Of a DNA stretch of 64,000 bases, positions 33,931 to 45,784 are shown one piece after another (positions within the stretch are counted from its first letter, which is position 1; the number at the start of each line of letters is the position of its first letter). The notes below the pieces were generated by a model. It did no database searches, had not been told where the DNA came from, and worked only from the letters and a program-made list of their open reading frames with translations. Made by a program: the position numbers and the translations under genes. The stretch covers positions 18,575,603-18,639,602 of the forward strand of contig JAVMKO010000001.1 of assembly GCA_032164245.1 (NCBI GenBank), given 5' to 3'. The stretch is from Sternotherus odoratus (lineage: Eukaryota; Chordata; Testudines; Kinosternidae).

Positions 33931-35037
33931 ATTTTCAGCACTAATACCCTATGAAGGTTACAACTTCAAATGCACAACAGTTCGCAAATGAAAAGCACAA
34001 GAGTCTCACATTGATTTTCACTTGCCTGTTTTGCATATAATCAATTCAATCGTGGCCATATTGAAGTCAAAGGGAGGCCAGGATTGCACCCATTATATAA
34101 ACCTCAACACACATGTAACAGTAGGAATCAAAGACACTGTGGGTGCAATATGGACCACTTAATGTTGTTCATTATTCAATTTCCTGAACTTCATGCACTT
34201 AAGGGCTCCAACCTGCAAGAAGAATCAGCCCTTAAATCTGTAACCTTAAACTGTCAACCCATATTCTAAAAACATGGTTGTATTTGACTTTTATTTAGGT
34301 TGCATGGTGATAAAAAGCTTATCTCCACTTTCTCCTTGTTTGATTCCTTTTAAAAACTTCTTTTCCTGCGCTTAATCCTTTTACACTTCCTAAAGTTTAT
34401 GATGGCTGACATAATCAGTCTTTTAAGATACTGCTGCAGTTTAGGCTCCTGAGAAGTCTATGGCTTATTTTAAAATGTGTACAAGTTGGTATGTTTGTGT
34501 TTAACATACCTGTGAATTAGAGTGATGTTATTAAAGTAGCTAGAGAAGGAAATGACATATAGATGTTCAACAGCTTCCCCTCCAAAAGTCTATGGTCCCC
34601 TAGACGCAGCATGTATCAAATACTTACTTCATTCTATCTTGGCCAGACTTTCTCATATGAAACAGTATTCTGATATTTTCTAAATACTATTCCAGTTTAC
34701 TTTCAACATCCCATCCTCTCATTTTAGTTCGTAAAATCTGTCCAGATGTTGTCACATGTATACAGAATTGTGAAAGGTTTTGTTACTGGAATTAGTGCAT
34801 TAATATGCTTCAGAGCTACTTTAATGTTTTGTTGACAGACTCCCTTGAAATTCAAGACCATTTCTTTTTCATTGAGCACAATGGCTTCACTTGCCAGGAA
34901 GGGATTTTTCCAGGACGCTTTTCAGGTTTGCTGAAATGGAATAGGCATTGCAATTTTATTTGTCTTCCATGCATCTATTATGTGCTCATAATTGTTTAGG
35001 GAACATATTTCATGAATAGGTACAACAGAACTTTTGA
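33931..35037. other. Unassigned AT-rich non-coding sequence
   Basis: No recognisable gene or repeat was found, apart from short relics of TGAAGTCAA-type palindromic repeats near 34060-34090. Confidence 0.4.
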
Positions 35038-35169
35038 GGCACCAGCTCAGCAGAGCACTTACATGTGGGCTGAACTTTATGTGCATGTTTTAAGTCACAT
35101 TGATTTCATTTGAACCTAAACATGCTTAAAGTTAAGCACACATGTAAATGCTTTGCTGAGTTGGGGCCT
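35038..35169. mobile_element. Palindromic MITE-like element
   Basis: The left arm GGCACCAGCTCAGCAGAGCA, then CTTACATGTG, is inverted in the right arm CACATGTAAATG, then CTTTGCTGAGTTGGGGCC. The arms are about 55 bp with a short centre (ACATTGATTTCATTTG). That centre looks like a decayed CCATTGACTTCAATGG core found at many other sites in the window. It has no coding capacity. Confidence 0.7.
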
Positions 35170-35405
35170 ATAACACTGAAGCAGGATTACACTCAAATGT
35201 TTTACTTTCTGAAATCCAAAAGACGAGGTGAGCATTTGAACTGAATCTTTTGGTTGGTAGGTTTCTAAACAATCTCTCAGATCTGTCCGGTGACAAATCT
35301 CATTAAGATGCCCGACAAGAAAAAACAAACAATCTTTCGTTCAGGATCTCATCATTATGGGCCTCAATGATCTGCAATTTCTTGCTGTGCTAATATACAT
35401 TCAGT

Positions 35406-36439
35406 ATAAGAACATAAGAACATAAGAACATAAGAACGGCCATACTGGGTCAGACCAAAGGTCCATCTAGCCCAGCATCCTGTCTACCGACAGTGGCCAA
35501 TGCCAGGTGCCCCGGAGTGAGTGAACCTAACAGGTATGATCGAGCGATCTCTCTCCTGCCATCCATCACCCCCCTCTGACAGACAGAGGCTAGGGACACC
35601 ATTCATTACCCATCCCGGCTAATAGCCATTTATGGACTTAGCCTCCATGAATTTATCCAGCTCTCTTTTAAACCCTGTTATAGTCCTAGCCTTCACAGCC
35701 TCCTCAGGTAAGGAGTTCCACAGGTTGACTGTGCGCTGAGTGAAGAAGAACTTCCTTTTATTTGTTTTAAACCTGCTGCACGCCAATTTCATTGAATGGC
35801 CCCTAGTTCTTCTATTTTGGGAACAAGTAAATAACTTTTCCTTATTCACTTCCTCCACTCCACTCATAATTTTATATACCTCTATCATATCCCCCCGTAG
35901 TCTCCTCTTTTCCAAGCTAAAAAGTCCTAGCCTCCTTAATCTCTCTTCATATGGGACCCGTTCCAAACCCCTAATCATTTTAGTTGCCCTTCTCTGAACC
36001 TTTTCTAGTGCCAGTATATCCTTTTTGAGATGAGGAGACCACATTTGTACGCAGTATTCAAGATGTGGGCGCACCATGGATTTGTATAAGGGCAATAAGA
36101 TATTCTCCGACTTATTCTCTATCCCTTTTTTAATGATTCCTAACATCCTGTTTGCTTTTTTGACTGCCGCTGCACACTGCGTGGATGCCTTCAGAGAACT
36201 ATCCACAATGACTCCCAGGTCTTTTTCCTGATTGGTTGTAGCTAAATTAGCCCCCATCATATTGTATGTATAGTTGGGGTTATTTTTTCCAATGTGCATT
36301 ACTTTACATTTATCCACATTAAATTTCATTTGCCATTTTGTTGCCCAATCACTTAGTTTAGTGAGATCTTTTTGAAGTTCTTCACAGTCTGCTTTGGTCC
36401 TTACTACTTTGAGCAGTTTAGTATCATCTGCAAACTTTG
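35406..36439 (-). mobile_element. 5'-truncated CR1 LINE with terminal 8-bp array
   Basis: The element lies on the minus strand. Its 3' end carries four exact 8-bp units (ATAAGAAC on the plus strand, 35406-35437). Next comes a 3' UTR with GGCCATACTGGGTCAGACC and CCAATGCCAGGTGCC, and then the reverse-transcriptase frame. CR1 elements end in short tandem repeats rather than poly-A and are normally 5'-truncated, as here. The break at about 36439 lies next to an L2 relic. The open frame and clean terminal array suggest a comparatively young copy. Confidence 0.95.
35619..36437 (-). CDS. CR1 LINE reverse transcriptase, C-terminal part (partial)
   Basis: About 272 codons are open from the truncation point to a stop at 35619; the first in-frame ATG lies at 36329. 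In full-length elements this protein copies the LINE RNA at the target site. The 5' end of the frame holds KFADDTKL (36423-36434 encodes FADD), the catalytic F/Y-A-D-D motif. KLSDWATKWQ, then DKCKVMHIGK, LGVIVDSSL, PLYKSMVRPHLEY, RRATKMIRGL and a C-terminal TVNLWNSLPEEAV follow, all typical of CR1 polymerases. The endonuclease domain and the N-terminal part of the reverse transcriptase are missing, so no active enzyme is expected. No internal stop is seen. It is not a host gene. Confidence 0.95.
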   Translation of the reverse strand, partial: KFADDTKLLKVVRTKADCEELQKDLTKLSDWATKWQMKFNVDKCKVMHIGKNNPNYTYNMMGANLATTNQEKDLGVIVDSSLKASTQCAAAVKKANRMLGIIKKGIENKSENILLPLYKSMVRPHLEYCVQMWSPHLKKDILALEKVQRRATKMIRGLERVPYEERLRRLGLFSLEKRRLRGDMIEVYKIMSGVEEVNKEKLFTCSQNRRTRGHSMKLACSRFKTNKRKFFFTQRTVNLWNSLPEEAVKARTITGFKRELDKFMEAKSINGY

Positions 36440-37049
36440 TATGCTGCTACAAAGGTCATTTCCTTAGCGTGCCACTTTCACCATGTCACACCTCTCTTTG
36501 CATCTCTTCATTGGCTCCCTCGTCTCTATTTTATCAAACATAAGCTACGTGTTTTCACTTTCAAGACCCTTAGTTCATGTCATATCTCATTCAGTAGAGA
36601 AAGATCAGCTCCTGTCTTTAATCACTCCTCAATACTGGCCCCCTTCACCCAGTTGTTAAATATTCAAAATAAACAACTTCATGCTCCCTCCCACTCCATG
36701 CTGCTCCTTGTGCTTAGGAGATGCTCCTTCTCAACATCCAAAAACTCACTGTCTCCCTTCAGAAATCAGACTTCTTTTTTGCTGTAATGCCGACAAAAAA
36801 ATGACAAAGATTAGGTTGCTGGTGTGCTAGGACCTCAGCCTATCATGATGGCCAATATTGTCTATTTCCATGTTGTCCCCATTAGTCTGTCTGTATCTAG
36901 CCATTATCTTATCTTTTATACTTAGAATGTAAGCTCTTTGGGGCAAGGCCCATTTTTTGTTCAGAATTTGAACAGCACAATGCGATCCTGGCCCATGATT
37001 GGCACTCCTAGGCTTTAAAAAAAGATTTCTAATAATAAAACTAAGGAAT
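36440..37049 (+). pseudogene. L2-like LINE C-terminal relic and 3' UTR
   Basis: The frame at 36437-36787 reads HHVTPLFASLHWLP, a hallmark of L2-clade polymerases (H-V/I-T-P-x-L-x-x-L-H-W-L-P), followed by FIKHKLRVFTFKTL. The 3' UTR at 36925-37040 contains GAATGTAAGCTCTTTGGGGC and TGATTGGCACTCCTAGGC, and ends in a TAATAATAA-like tail. The left edge abuts the truncated end of the minus-strand CR1. Confidence 0.75.
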
Positions 37050-37793
37050 GAAGAGTAAAACCTAAGCTATACATTACACACTGGGGACCTTACTTTCCAA
37101 GTTATACATTACTTGTCAGTTCTGAAATTAAATTGAGTACTGTAACATTTGCATTATTGGAGCAGATTTCAACCAATGTCAAAAGTACTTTACATCAATT
37201 CAGAGTCTGATCTTGTTTAAATCAATGGGAGTTTTTCACTGGACTTTACTATGTCAAGAAACAGACACTCAGAATGCCTCAACAACTTCTTATTTAGCTA
37301 TTTATTCTCCCAATACATGAGCACTTCTATGAGGGCTCGAGGGACACCAGACTATGACTCTCATGAGGCACCAGGCAGGCTCAGGCAGATGCAAATGAAT
37401 GTTGAACTGACCCCCACTCCCCCCCCCAAAAAAAACATTTTGACATTTCTGAACTGAAATTTTTCAGAACTCTTCAGTTCACAAAGATTTTGGTTTTTTG
37501 ACTTTTCACCCTGTTGAAATATTGGTATTTCCCATGGGATGGAAATTCTGTTTTTTTGATCATTTCTAATGTCATTCACAGTAAAGTAAGAACTTTACAC
37601 AACAGACTCCTCTATTTGATGTCACTCATCCACCGTAAACTGCAGAAAATCCAGAAACAAATGAGAACTGAGGATTCTATTAAAGCATATTGAAGTGGTG
37701 AGTTACAGGCAATATTTTCATTAAACATATTTTGACACCTCAAGGGTACCAAAGCACACAGAATTGTGACTGAGTGCAAGAAGATACAGATAT
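37050..37793. other. Unassigned non-coding sequence
   Basis: No recognisable feature was found beyond a short C/A run at 37418-37437. Confidence 0.4.
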
Positions 37794-37798
37794 GTGGT

Positions 37799-38542
37799 TG
37801 TCATAAGTGTAAAGGGCTGGAGAGGGTTAATGTTATCTGAGAACAAGAGACGTAAGAGCTCCCTGCCATGAGGGAAGGAGGAGTTCTTAGTTCAGTTTCT
37901 TTTTGCTGGCCATGTAGCTGGAAACGGGTCTTGGAGCATCTTTGGCTATTAAGATGACTCTACTCTTTTCTTATATTTCTACTTAGCTGATTATAAGTGA
38001 TTTTTAATATTATAAGCCTATGCCTATTTGGGGTGTCTCGGTCCTTTTTTAGAGGGAGTTAGGGAACCCCAGATTGTGAAGTGTACTGTATCTCTGTTTT
38101 ATTCTTTTTCTGTATTAAATCTTTTAGTTATAAAGCATTTGGTTTAATTCCCTTAATGTCTCTCTATCTTCACTTCACATAGTAGGGGGGTAGGTAAAGG
38201 AATCAGCTCAGGTTATCAGCTAAGGAACGGAGTCTGTCTCTGCCTTCAGCCAGGAAGGGTGAAGGGGGAGGGGAAGCAGCCTCCAGATGTCTGACTCTGG
38301 CTCTCAGGGAGGGGGACAGAGTTATGGTTTTGGGGAAGTCCGGGGGCCCCTCCAAGGTTTTGGAAGTACACCCGGATGGTGGCAGCCGTGGTTCCCCAAG
38401 AACCCCACTGGTAAAATGGGGGTTTCTCCGGGTGTAGGGACTTAATTTGGCTGGGAAGCAGCTAAGTTAAGTGGTTTGGGCTAGAAAAGAGTCCCAGTCT
38501 TTGTACTCGAGAGCACAGAGGCTGGGGTACCCCACTCTTACA
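37799..38542 (+). mobile_element. Solo LTR, 744 bp, with perfect 5-bp TSD
   Basis: The block begins TGTCATAAGTGTAAAGG and ends CCCACTCTTACA, giving TG...CA boundaries. The identical 5-bp flanks GTGGT (37794-37798 and 38543-38547) are the expected integrase footprint. No internal gag, pol or env sequence adjoins it, so it is best read as a solo LTR left by recombination between two LTRs. A possible polyadenylation signal (ATTAAA) lies near 38114. No coding region is present. Confidence 0.85.
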
Positions 38543-38644
38543 GTGGTCATTGACCTGCTTATTCTCTCACAGGTTGACTTCATTAGAATTACTCCTGTTT
38601 TATGCTAGTGTAAGTCTGGGTCCTGTGCTTACATAGTTAGAGGA

Positions 38645-39017
38645 ACTCAAATAAATGTGAGGGAAATGTTTCCTAAAGTTTTACATTGTTTTGTTTTTGA
38701 ATGCAGTTATTTTTTGTACATAATTCTACATTTACAAGTTCAACTTTCATGATAAAGAGATTGCATTACAGTACGTGTATTAGGTGAATTGAAAAATACT
38801 GTCTTTTGTTTTTATAGTGCAAATATTTGTAAAAAAAATAAATATAAAGTGAGCACTGTACACTGTTTCTGTGTTGTAATTTAAATAAAAATATTTGAAA
38901 ATGTAGTAAATATCACAAATATTTCAATAATGGTATTCTATTATTAACAGTGTGATTAATTGCGCAATTAATCTTTTTAATCACGATTCATTTTTAAAAT
39001 CAGTTTACAGCCCTAAA
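38645..39017 (-). mobile_element. AT-rich reptile interspersed repeat (AGGGCTGT end)
   Basis: On the minus strand the block starts TTTAGGGCTGTAAACTG and continues with AATCGTGATTAA, GCGCAATTAATC and TAATAGAATACCATT. The family is one I remember as abundant in turtles and crocodilians. The opposite end is not clear and no target duplication was identified, so the transposon class is left open. Confidence 0.5.
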
Positions 39018-41620
39018 AAAGAGCCATTTGATGACATTAAGAAATACAGTTAAAGCTATGACAAAGGCTAGATTTACAAAAGGATGTAGATGCCTGCAAC
39101 TTTAGAGGCCTAAATTCCAGAATCAGGCCTCACTGAGGCACACGAGACCCCAGTTCTGTGTCACCAAACCCTATAGGTGCTAAACTCACTTGGCACTTCA
39201 TTTTTTGCTACTAAAGTTCCCTAGGTGCCTGTGTTTCCGTGACACTGGTAGGTGTCTCGAGCTAAACAACTGCTGCAATGGATCAGTGGGTGAGGGAGGA
39301 AAAACAATCTACAGGTCTATATGAATTGGTGATAGTAATTCAGTAGATGGCGCTGTTCCCTCCAAATCAGTACTGAACTGATATTCAGGCAGGTGTTGCT
39401 GGCACTGTGCTATGGAATGGGTTTGGTTTTTTTTTGAGGGGGGAGGGAGTGTTTTTTGGATGTGATGTAAAAATCAAGGGCTTGACCACTTGTGACCATT
39501 AAAGATCTTGCACATTTAGTCAGAGTAGGGGTGTTAACCTCAGTATCCTGGCCTAATGCCATATTAGTGATTACATTCTGGCTAACTCTGAAGTACCAGT
39601 AAATCAACACAATAAGGTAATTGTATTGCAGCTGTGGGTTTAACTGCATAACTTCACTTCTTGTCCTAAGCTTCTGTGTTTTATCTCAATGGGGGTTGTA
39701 TATCAATGGTGGATCTTGGAACCAAATCTAATGCAAAGGCTATTCAAAATTCTGATGTTTTCATTTTTGTACATTAAAAAAACAAAAAATCATTCAGAGA
39801 AAAGAAAATCTGCATCCGGGGATCACTGAGAGCCACTGAGGGCTCTCTCAAAAGAAAAGTAGTGGTTGGAACATGACAAAACATTTCCACCATATCTGAC
39901 GTGATAAGAAAGCAATAATAATACCTTTTGAGTACATTTGCAGAAATTTCACATATCTTTAAAATGATTAAACTCACCAACAATAGTAACTGGCAACACC
40001 TAATGAAAATATGTATTACCAGACATTTTATCTTGTACTAGTAGTTACATGGGTGTGAACCCCACAGGATTAGCTTCTAAGGAACTGGTGAATTGAATAC
40101 TGGAATTTGGTTCACAAGGTGTTCAAAAGAAACTCCTGTAGATTCCCTTGACTATTCAGATAACACAGTCTCCATCATAGCAGGGTTATACTGTGAGGTA
40201 TCCTGCAAAGTTTTTTTTTTAAAGTGTTGGAAATGAATTGTATAAAAGCTTCCTATTGACCTCCACATTCATCATTCAGAGTACTACAAATTTAAGATGA
40301 ATATTATCTCTGTGTTAAAATCTTGCATTCATGACCCACAAACACCCAAAAATATACCCATTTTAAATAAATGGCTGAAGGGCTTCATGGCAGAAGTTGT
40401 TCCTGCAGAATACACTATGATGCCGTCAGATGGGAAATGAGAAACCTACAGAAGATCTTTACATTAATTTGAAAAATAAAATGAGCAATTGGATCAAACA
40501 AATAATTTTGTTAGTTAAAACTTCCTTCAAGGACATTACAAGCAACTCTGGAAAGATTTCTCATAACTTTCTCTAATTAAACTGGTAACACTGTTTTTAC
40601 TCACTAGAATACCTGAATGTCACCTGTCATTCCAAAAAGGATTAAGGGCCTTCATTTGATGTGATTTCAATGTGAAGTGCTTTTAAGAAACTAAAGTCAC
40701 ATGATAAAATAGGAACAACACTGCAACGTTTGATCCTTTAGTTGCAGTTATTTATTTTTCCCCTTTTGTAACCCAAGCATTCAGGCACTTTCCAGTTTAA
40801 ACTCAGATTTGGTGTAACTAACTTGTGTCATCTATCACACTGAAAGTGAATGAGGCTTTGTGGTAACTGTGACTGTTTCGTTTTTTTATGACACAAGGGA
40901 AAAAAGCTACCCTGGTGTTACAGATTGTTAACATTTGCCATTTAAATTCCTCTTAATAGATAACACCCAATAATGACTTTGCTTCTCACAGTGCCTGCAA
41001 TCTGATAGCTGTAGAAAATTTTAAAGCTGAAAGTTGCAATGAAAACCTTTACCCAAAAATTAAAGAGAGAGGATAATAAAACATCTAGGGTTTCTAAAAG
41101 CCAGTGAATGCCCCCCCCCTTTTTTAAAAAGTCCTAAAATTCTAGCTATCCCCTGTTTACAAGTAAGAGTAACTGAATGATCTCAACTTTTCCCTAAATG
41201 AATAATGAAAACAGAAATGAAATCTCCATATTATTGGTAATTAAAACAGATATTAGTGGCCATTTAAACTAGAACTCCAGCTCCGAGCAAATCATGACAT
41301 TTTTTAAACATACATGTTCTCTGTAAAATACAGGACTAGTTTGTTTTCCCTTAAAAAAAAAACCCACACAAAATCCATAAGTGGAATTTTTTCTAAACTG
41401 ATCAGCGCTGGTCTAATTCTGCTACTATTGGGGAATTTCACCACGTGTTCCGTATTTGCCAAACAAACCTGAAAGCAAGCAAATGGCCCCCACATAAAAG
41501 TCACAAACACACACAAAGTAAACAGTTCAACTGATTTTTCCTTTCCTTATTAGTCTTCCTAGAACCCCAGGCAGCACCTGTTTAGTCATTATAAAGAAAT
41601 CCAAGGAGGATGTGTCCCTT
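39018..41620. other. Unassigned AT-rich non-coding sequence
   Basis: No exon, RNA gene or classifiable repeat was recognised in this 2.6-kb stretch. There are short T and C runs (40210-40221, 41110-41126). Confidence 0.5.
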
Positions 41621-41854
41621 CCGGTTGCCAACACATCACTATTAGTGAAATTCATAGGCTGGCCAAAGTCTTCAATTCTTATCGTAGAATTTGAGTGGAA
41701 AAAAATCTTATGTATCTAATGCCTCTCCCTACCAGTCCCGGTTGCCAACACATCACTATTAGTGAAATTCATAGGCTGGCCAAAGTCTTCAATTCTTATC
41801 GTAGAATTTGAGTGGAAAAAAATCTTATGTATCTAATGCCTCTCCCTACCAGTC
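41621..41854. repeat. Exact 117-bp tandem duplication
   Basis: The 117-bp unit at 41621-41737, beginning CCGGTTGCCAACACATC, is repeated without any difference at 41738-41854. The sequences outside the two copies differ. Complete identity implies a very recent duplication or an assembly artefact. Confidence 0.97.
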
Positions 41855-42060
41855 CTGGATTGTTCCCTATACCATGTTTTCTAGTGGCTTGTCTAGTCTT
41901 GTTGCAAAGTCCCAAGAGATGAGCCTTCACAACTTCCATTGGAAGATTTTTCCCACAGACTGATAGGAATTTCTTGGTATTCAGCATACCTCTTAACCTA
42001 CCAAGGCCCAAGTTTGGAACACAATCTGTGTTAATGACCCAAAATGTGAGACTCACGTTA
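41855..42060 (-). mobile_element. Possible ancient CR1/L3-type relic
   Basis: The words CTTCCATTGGAAGATTTTTC and CCACAGACTGATAGG, then ATACCTCTTAACCTA, resemble minus-strand copies of old CR1/L3 LINEs. No readable frame remains. Confidence 0.35.
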
Positions 42061-43319
42061 TTAATTCCTTTTTAAAACAGAGGTACAGAAATTTAACAAA
42101 TGTATTTTTGGTCTGGGAATGTAAAAATGCTAATAAGATGCACTGCAATATTATACCATACTGCCGTTAAAAACTGACTGAAACCACAAGTGGCTTAAAG
42201 CTTGGCTGATATTCAGAACAAGCATCGCTGTTGTCTGCGAGATCATGCAGCTAGTACCACTGAGAGAACATAATGACTATCAAGTGGCTCAATCTAGCTG
42301 TGATTCATGGAGTACACTTGCCCACTCGCCCCATAGCATAAATTAGGTTTGCTCTTGTATGTTTGGAAAAGCTTCTATGTTTTTCTTCAGGGAATTTGTA
42401 CGTAATGTTCCCTGGAGCTAAGAACTACTTTTTTTCTAGCCTGCTTTGTCTCATCCCTACCCCTTGATCCACATCTTCTATAGAACAAGTTTGGACTTTT
42501 ACGCAGGGGAAAACATATAAATCTTCATTTCCAGGAACTGTTTAGATCAGTTTCAAGAAAGCTGCCATGCTGATTCAATGCCAAGGATACACATACAGTT
42601 TGTATTTTTGGATCTCTTAATTCTCTTGGACATTGATCATAAAAATCAGAAGGCAATCAAAAAGCAGAGAGTGTGCCTCAAAGAGGACTTTGGTCTCTTT
42701 GAGGCACATATCCTGTTATGTTCCCCTGGCTAAGGAGCTTTCCTAACAGGTCTGTAACTTAGACCCAGACCTTTAAAAATAACACATGCAATACTACTGT
42801 GTGTGCTTTCCAAAACTAGCACAAGCCACTTCTCTGCATTTTACTAGGAAGTTTCGGCTATGAGGTACTTTATGAATGGAGTTCAATGTTGGGAACCAGT
42901 TCAAAGTCATTTTAGTTGAAAGAACTGGAATGGAAGGTTTCCCTGTATTTTTACACTTTCAGGTAAATGCCAAAATACTCAGAGAAATCTTAATACCTTT
43001 GAAATGAGGTAACACACATATAAGTTGCCTGTACCTGGGAAAGTTTAATTCTAAGTCAAGATTTTTTTGTATGCCAAACATTTCTCTAACCCCCTTTTTT
43101 TCAGCTATCTAGCTTTTTCTCCCTTAGGAAGAAACATTGCATATCTCTAAACTGAAATATTCCTGTTGGACTGTCTACAAAAAGTACCCACCATTAGTAG
43201 TCCTGATAAATCTAATGTTGCAACTTTTAGAAGTGCCACCCTAAGAAGCATTACATCAAAATACTGAAGCATTTTATCAGTAAAGGAAAATCTAACAAAT
43301 AGCCTCATTATCTACAGTA
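42061..43319. other. Unassigned non-coding sequence with a hairpin
   Basis: Nothing gene-like was seen, apart from the perfect hairpin at 42672-42708 listed separately. Confidence 0.5.
42672..42708. other. Perfect 14-bp stem hairpin
   Basis: TGTGCCTCAAAGAG (42672-42685) is followed by a 9-base loop and the exact complement CTCTTTGAGGCACA (42695-42708). The stem has no mismatch. Its origin is unknown. It is too short for a typical microRNA precursor and lacks a poly-T tail, so it is not called as a terminator. Confidence 0.8.
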
Positions 43320-43565
43320 TTGTGAACTCTATATATACACTCAGGAATAATAATTATAAGAACATTTGCCACGTATATGTCAGTCCTATACCTTTAAAAG
43401 TGTTCTATAAACATTAACTAACTCAGAACAATCCTGTAAGGTAGGAAAGTAAGTACAAGTATTCACCATGGTGAAACAGATGTTAAATGATTTACTCAAT
43501 GCCTCTTGGGAAACCAATGACAGAGCTGGATTTGGAACCTATTTCTGTACTCCGTGAACACTTCA
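43320..43565 (+). mobile_element. MIR-like SINE relic
   Basis: The order AATCCTGTAAGGTAGG, then GTGAAACAGATGTTAAATGA, then ACAGAGCTGGATTTGGAACC matches a decayed MIR core region, an ancient amniote tRNA-derived SINE. Confidence 0.6.
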
Positions 43566-45477
43566 GATTCCTATTGAATTGCAGCAGGAATTACAGTCAT
43601 GTGCTATCCAATGCCTGTCTCCCATCCTCTTGCTGAATGCATGTTGCCTCTTTCAGAGTGCTCATTTCTTGTAGAGCAGCCAGAAAAGAATCATAGCATT
43701 ACTGGAAGAACTTGTACAAATCTCTCATTTAATCAGAAAAGGCTGACAGGATGAGAGTGGAAACAGAGCTGGATGTCTGATGTGTAGAATCTCTACCATT
43801 TAAATAAAAGAACTGAGGTAAAAGCACTGCTATTTCCCCAAGCTGGGTTTTCCAACCAGCACATTGGAGTCAACATTTCAGTATTATTTCACATTATCTG
43901 ACCAGGATAATGTTCAGGACAATTGGATAAACTGGAAAATACTTTTTAAAGGCATGGTTTCTCGGGTCCAGATTATACCCTCCCACAAGAATACCACAGC
44001 AAGAAGGGGATTATAGAATGCCCAAGAAACAGAATTCTCACAGTTTACCCCACAACTGAGGGATTTAGGAGCCTAGGCAGAAGGTAGGAGATGTAACCGC
44101 TCTGTCCTATGGATCACTTGTCGTCACCCCCCTCTACCAAATTTGCTGTAGCCTCTCTTCCTCGTGCTGGAGTGAGTCATTCTGCCTTTGACAGACCCTG
44201 CAACTACATAGTAGCAAACCCACTGAAGCAAAATTACCTCTGAATGGATTTCTGAATAGAATCTACAGATTTGTCAAATCCTGCTCCAACCTCTTTTGTG
44301 TTAAGCCCTGATTGCAAAACTCTGCTGTGCTCCACTGAGGGCATTTTCACATGATCATGGAGTTGAGGAAGGATGATGACTCCTCTACCCTTTGCTATTT
44401 CCTAGTGGTCAGGCAGGGATGGAACATATCATATCATCTTTCTCTGGACATCTCCAACTATCAGTCCCACCCTGTGGTGGTCAGTCCCTTTTTTGCATTT
44501 GAGCCTTCCAGCCTACTCATGCATTCCACCTCTTTTGGGGTACACAGATGTCCAATAATGGGACAGTCTTCAGACGGCTGCAAGGGACCTCTTTAGGTCA
44601 GGGACTCAGGTATGGGGCCCTGTGCATTCAGTTCTTTGCTCAACTCAGGTCTCTGCCAAGGAATAAGGCCCTATTGTCGTTCTATCTTTAAGGATTGTTA
44701 GGGGAGCCCAGGCCCACCCTCTCAATTGGGCTCCCATCCGGTACCAGTGGTGGGCAGCTAAATCCTTTCCCTTCCAGTGCTATGCAACTGCCTCCCTGGA
44801 TCACTTTCTCTTGGAGTCCCCTTTTCCCCACAGGGCAGATTAAGAACTGAACACAAAATAAAGTTCCTGATCTTCATAAACAACCACTAGTATTAATTTT
44901 GCAAGCTTGGTCAGGCCAGTAGTACCAGGCCTCAGGCAGAGAGAGCTGTAGTGATCCTTCCCACAAGCTCAAACCACAGGTCTGCTCCCTTCCACTGCAG
45001 ACCATCCTCTAAGCTCCCCCTCCAGCTTGTGCACGGGCTTTGCATATGTAGCCAGGTGGGCTGCTTGGGCCCAGAGCTGCCCCTGAACCCTTTCTTCTCC
45101 AGTGTGGGGTTTGTTAACCCGGTCACCGGGGAGAAGTGACCTCAATATTTGGATCATTTCCTTTCAGTGGACTCCTTTTTCCTTTTAAACGGAGGCATCT
45201 TTTAATACCTGATTAAAGTGGTTGAAATCTCTGCTTGAAATACCGCTACCAATTTTTTTTATATCGGAAAGCATTAGGCAACATGAATACAGAGGTCACT
45301 GCCACTCTCCCTCTAATTTTAATTAGGTACCAAATTCTTTGTGTGGATAATTGAGCAGAACTCTAGTGAAGTCAATGGACCTGAATCCGTTCGTGCCAGC
45401 AGGAATTTGACCTGATTCTTCTAAAGGCATCTTTTTTTAACAAATAGGACTACATAATAAAAGAATAATAACAAATA
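43566..45477. other. Unassigned sequence, partly GC-rich
   Basis: The block 44600-45140 is CT-rich and may be LTR-derived, with an AATAAAG word near 44859. No boundaries or domains are readable. No exon was recognised. Confidence 0.35.
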
Positions 45478-45610
45478 AATAACAGCCTTCTCTTTTATAG
45501 TGCTTGTCACCTGTAGATCTCCGAGTACATTACAAAGAAGGTCATTATCATTATTTCCATTTTACAGATGGGGAAACTTGGGCAAAGAGCGTTGAAGTAT
45601 AATAGTGCAC
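45478..45610 (+). mobile_element. MIR-like SINE relic
   Basis: The diagnostic core CCATTTTACAGATGGGGAAA, then CTTGGGCAAAGAG, is preceded by TATTATCATTATT-like sequence. This is a typical MIR core order. Confidence 0.6.
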
Positions 45611-45753
45611 TGCTGTGCTTTCTCACCAGCGACACTTTCCTTAATGTAGCTGTTTTAGCGTCCTGGATTTAATAACATATGAGGTTTGTTCTATGGGAGG
45701 TGCAGACACGCTTTTCAGAGTTACTGCAGCATACCCCCACTATACACACAGAT

Positions 45754-45781
<28 letters not shown>
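45754..45781. repeat. (AC)n microsatellite
   Basis: This is a near-pure run of about 14 AC dinucleotides, preceded by an interrupted CACACAGATA stretch. Confidence 0.95.

Positions 45782-45784
<3 letters not shown>

Noticed and set aside
42672..42708. microRNA precursor or bacterial-type terminator
   Set aside because: The stem is only 14 bp, shorter than a microRNA hairpin, and intrinsic terminators do not apply to vertebrate DNA.
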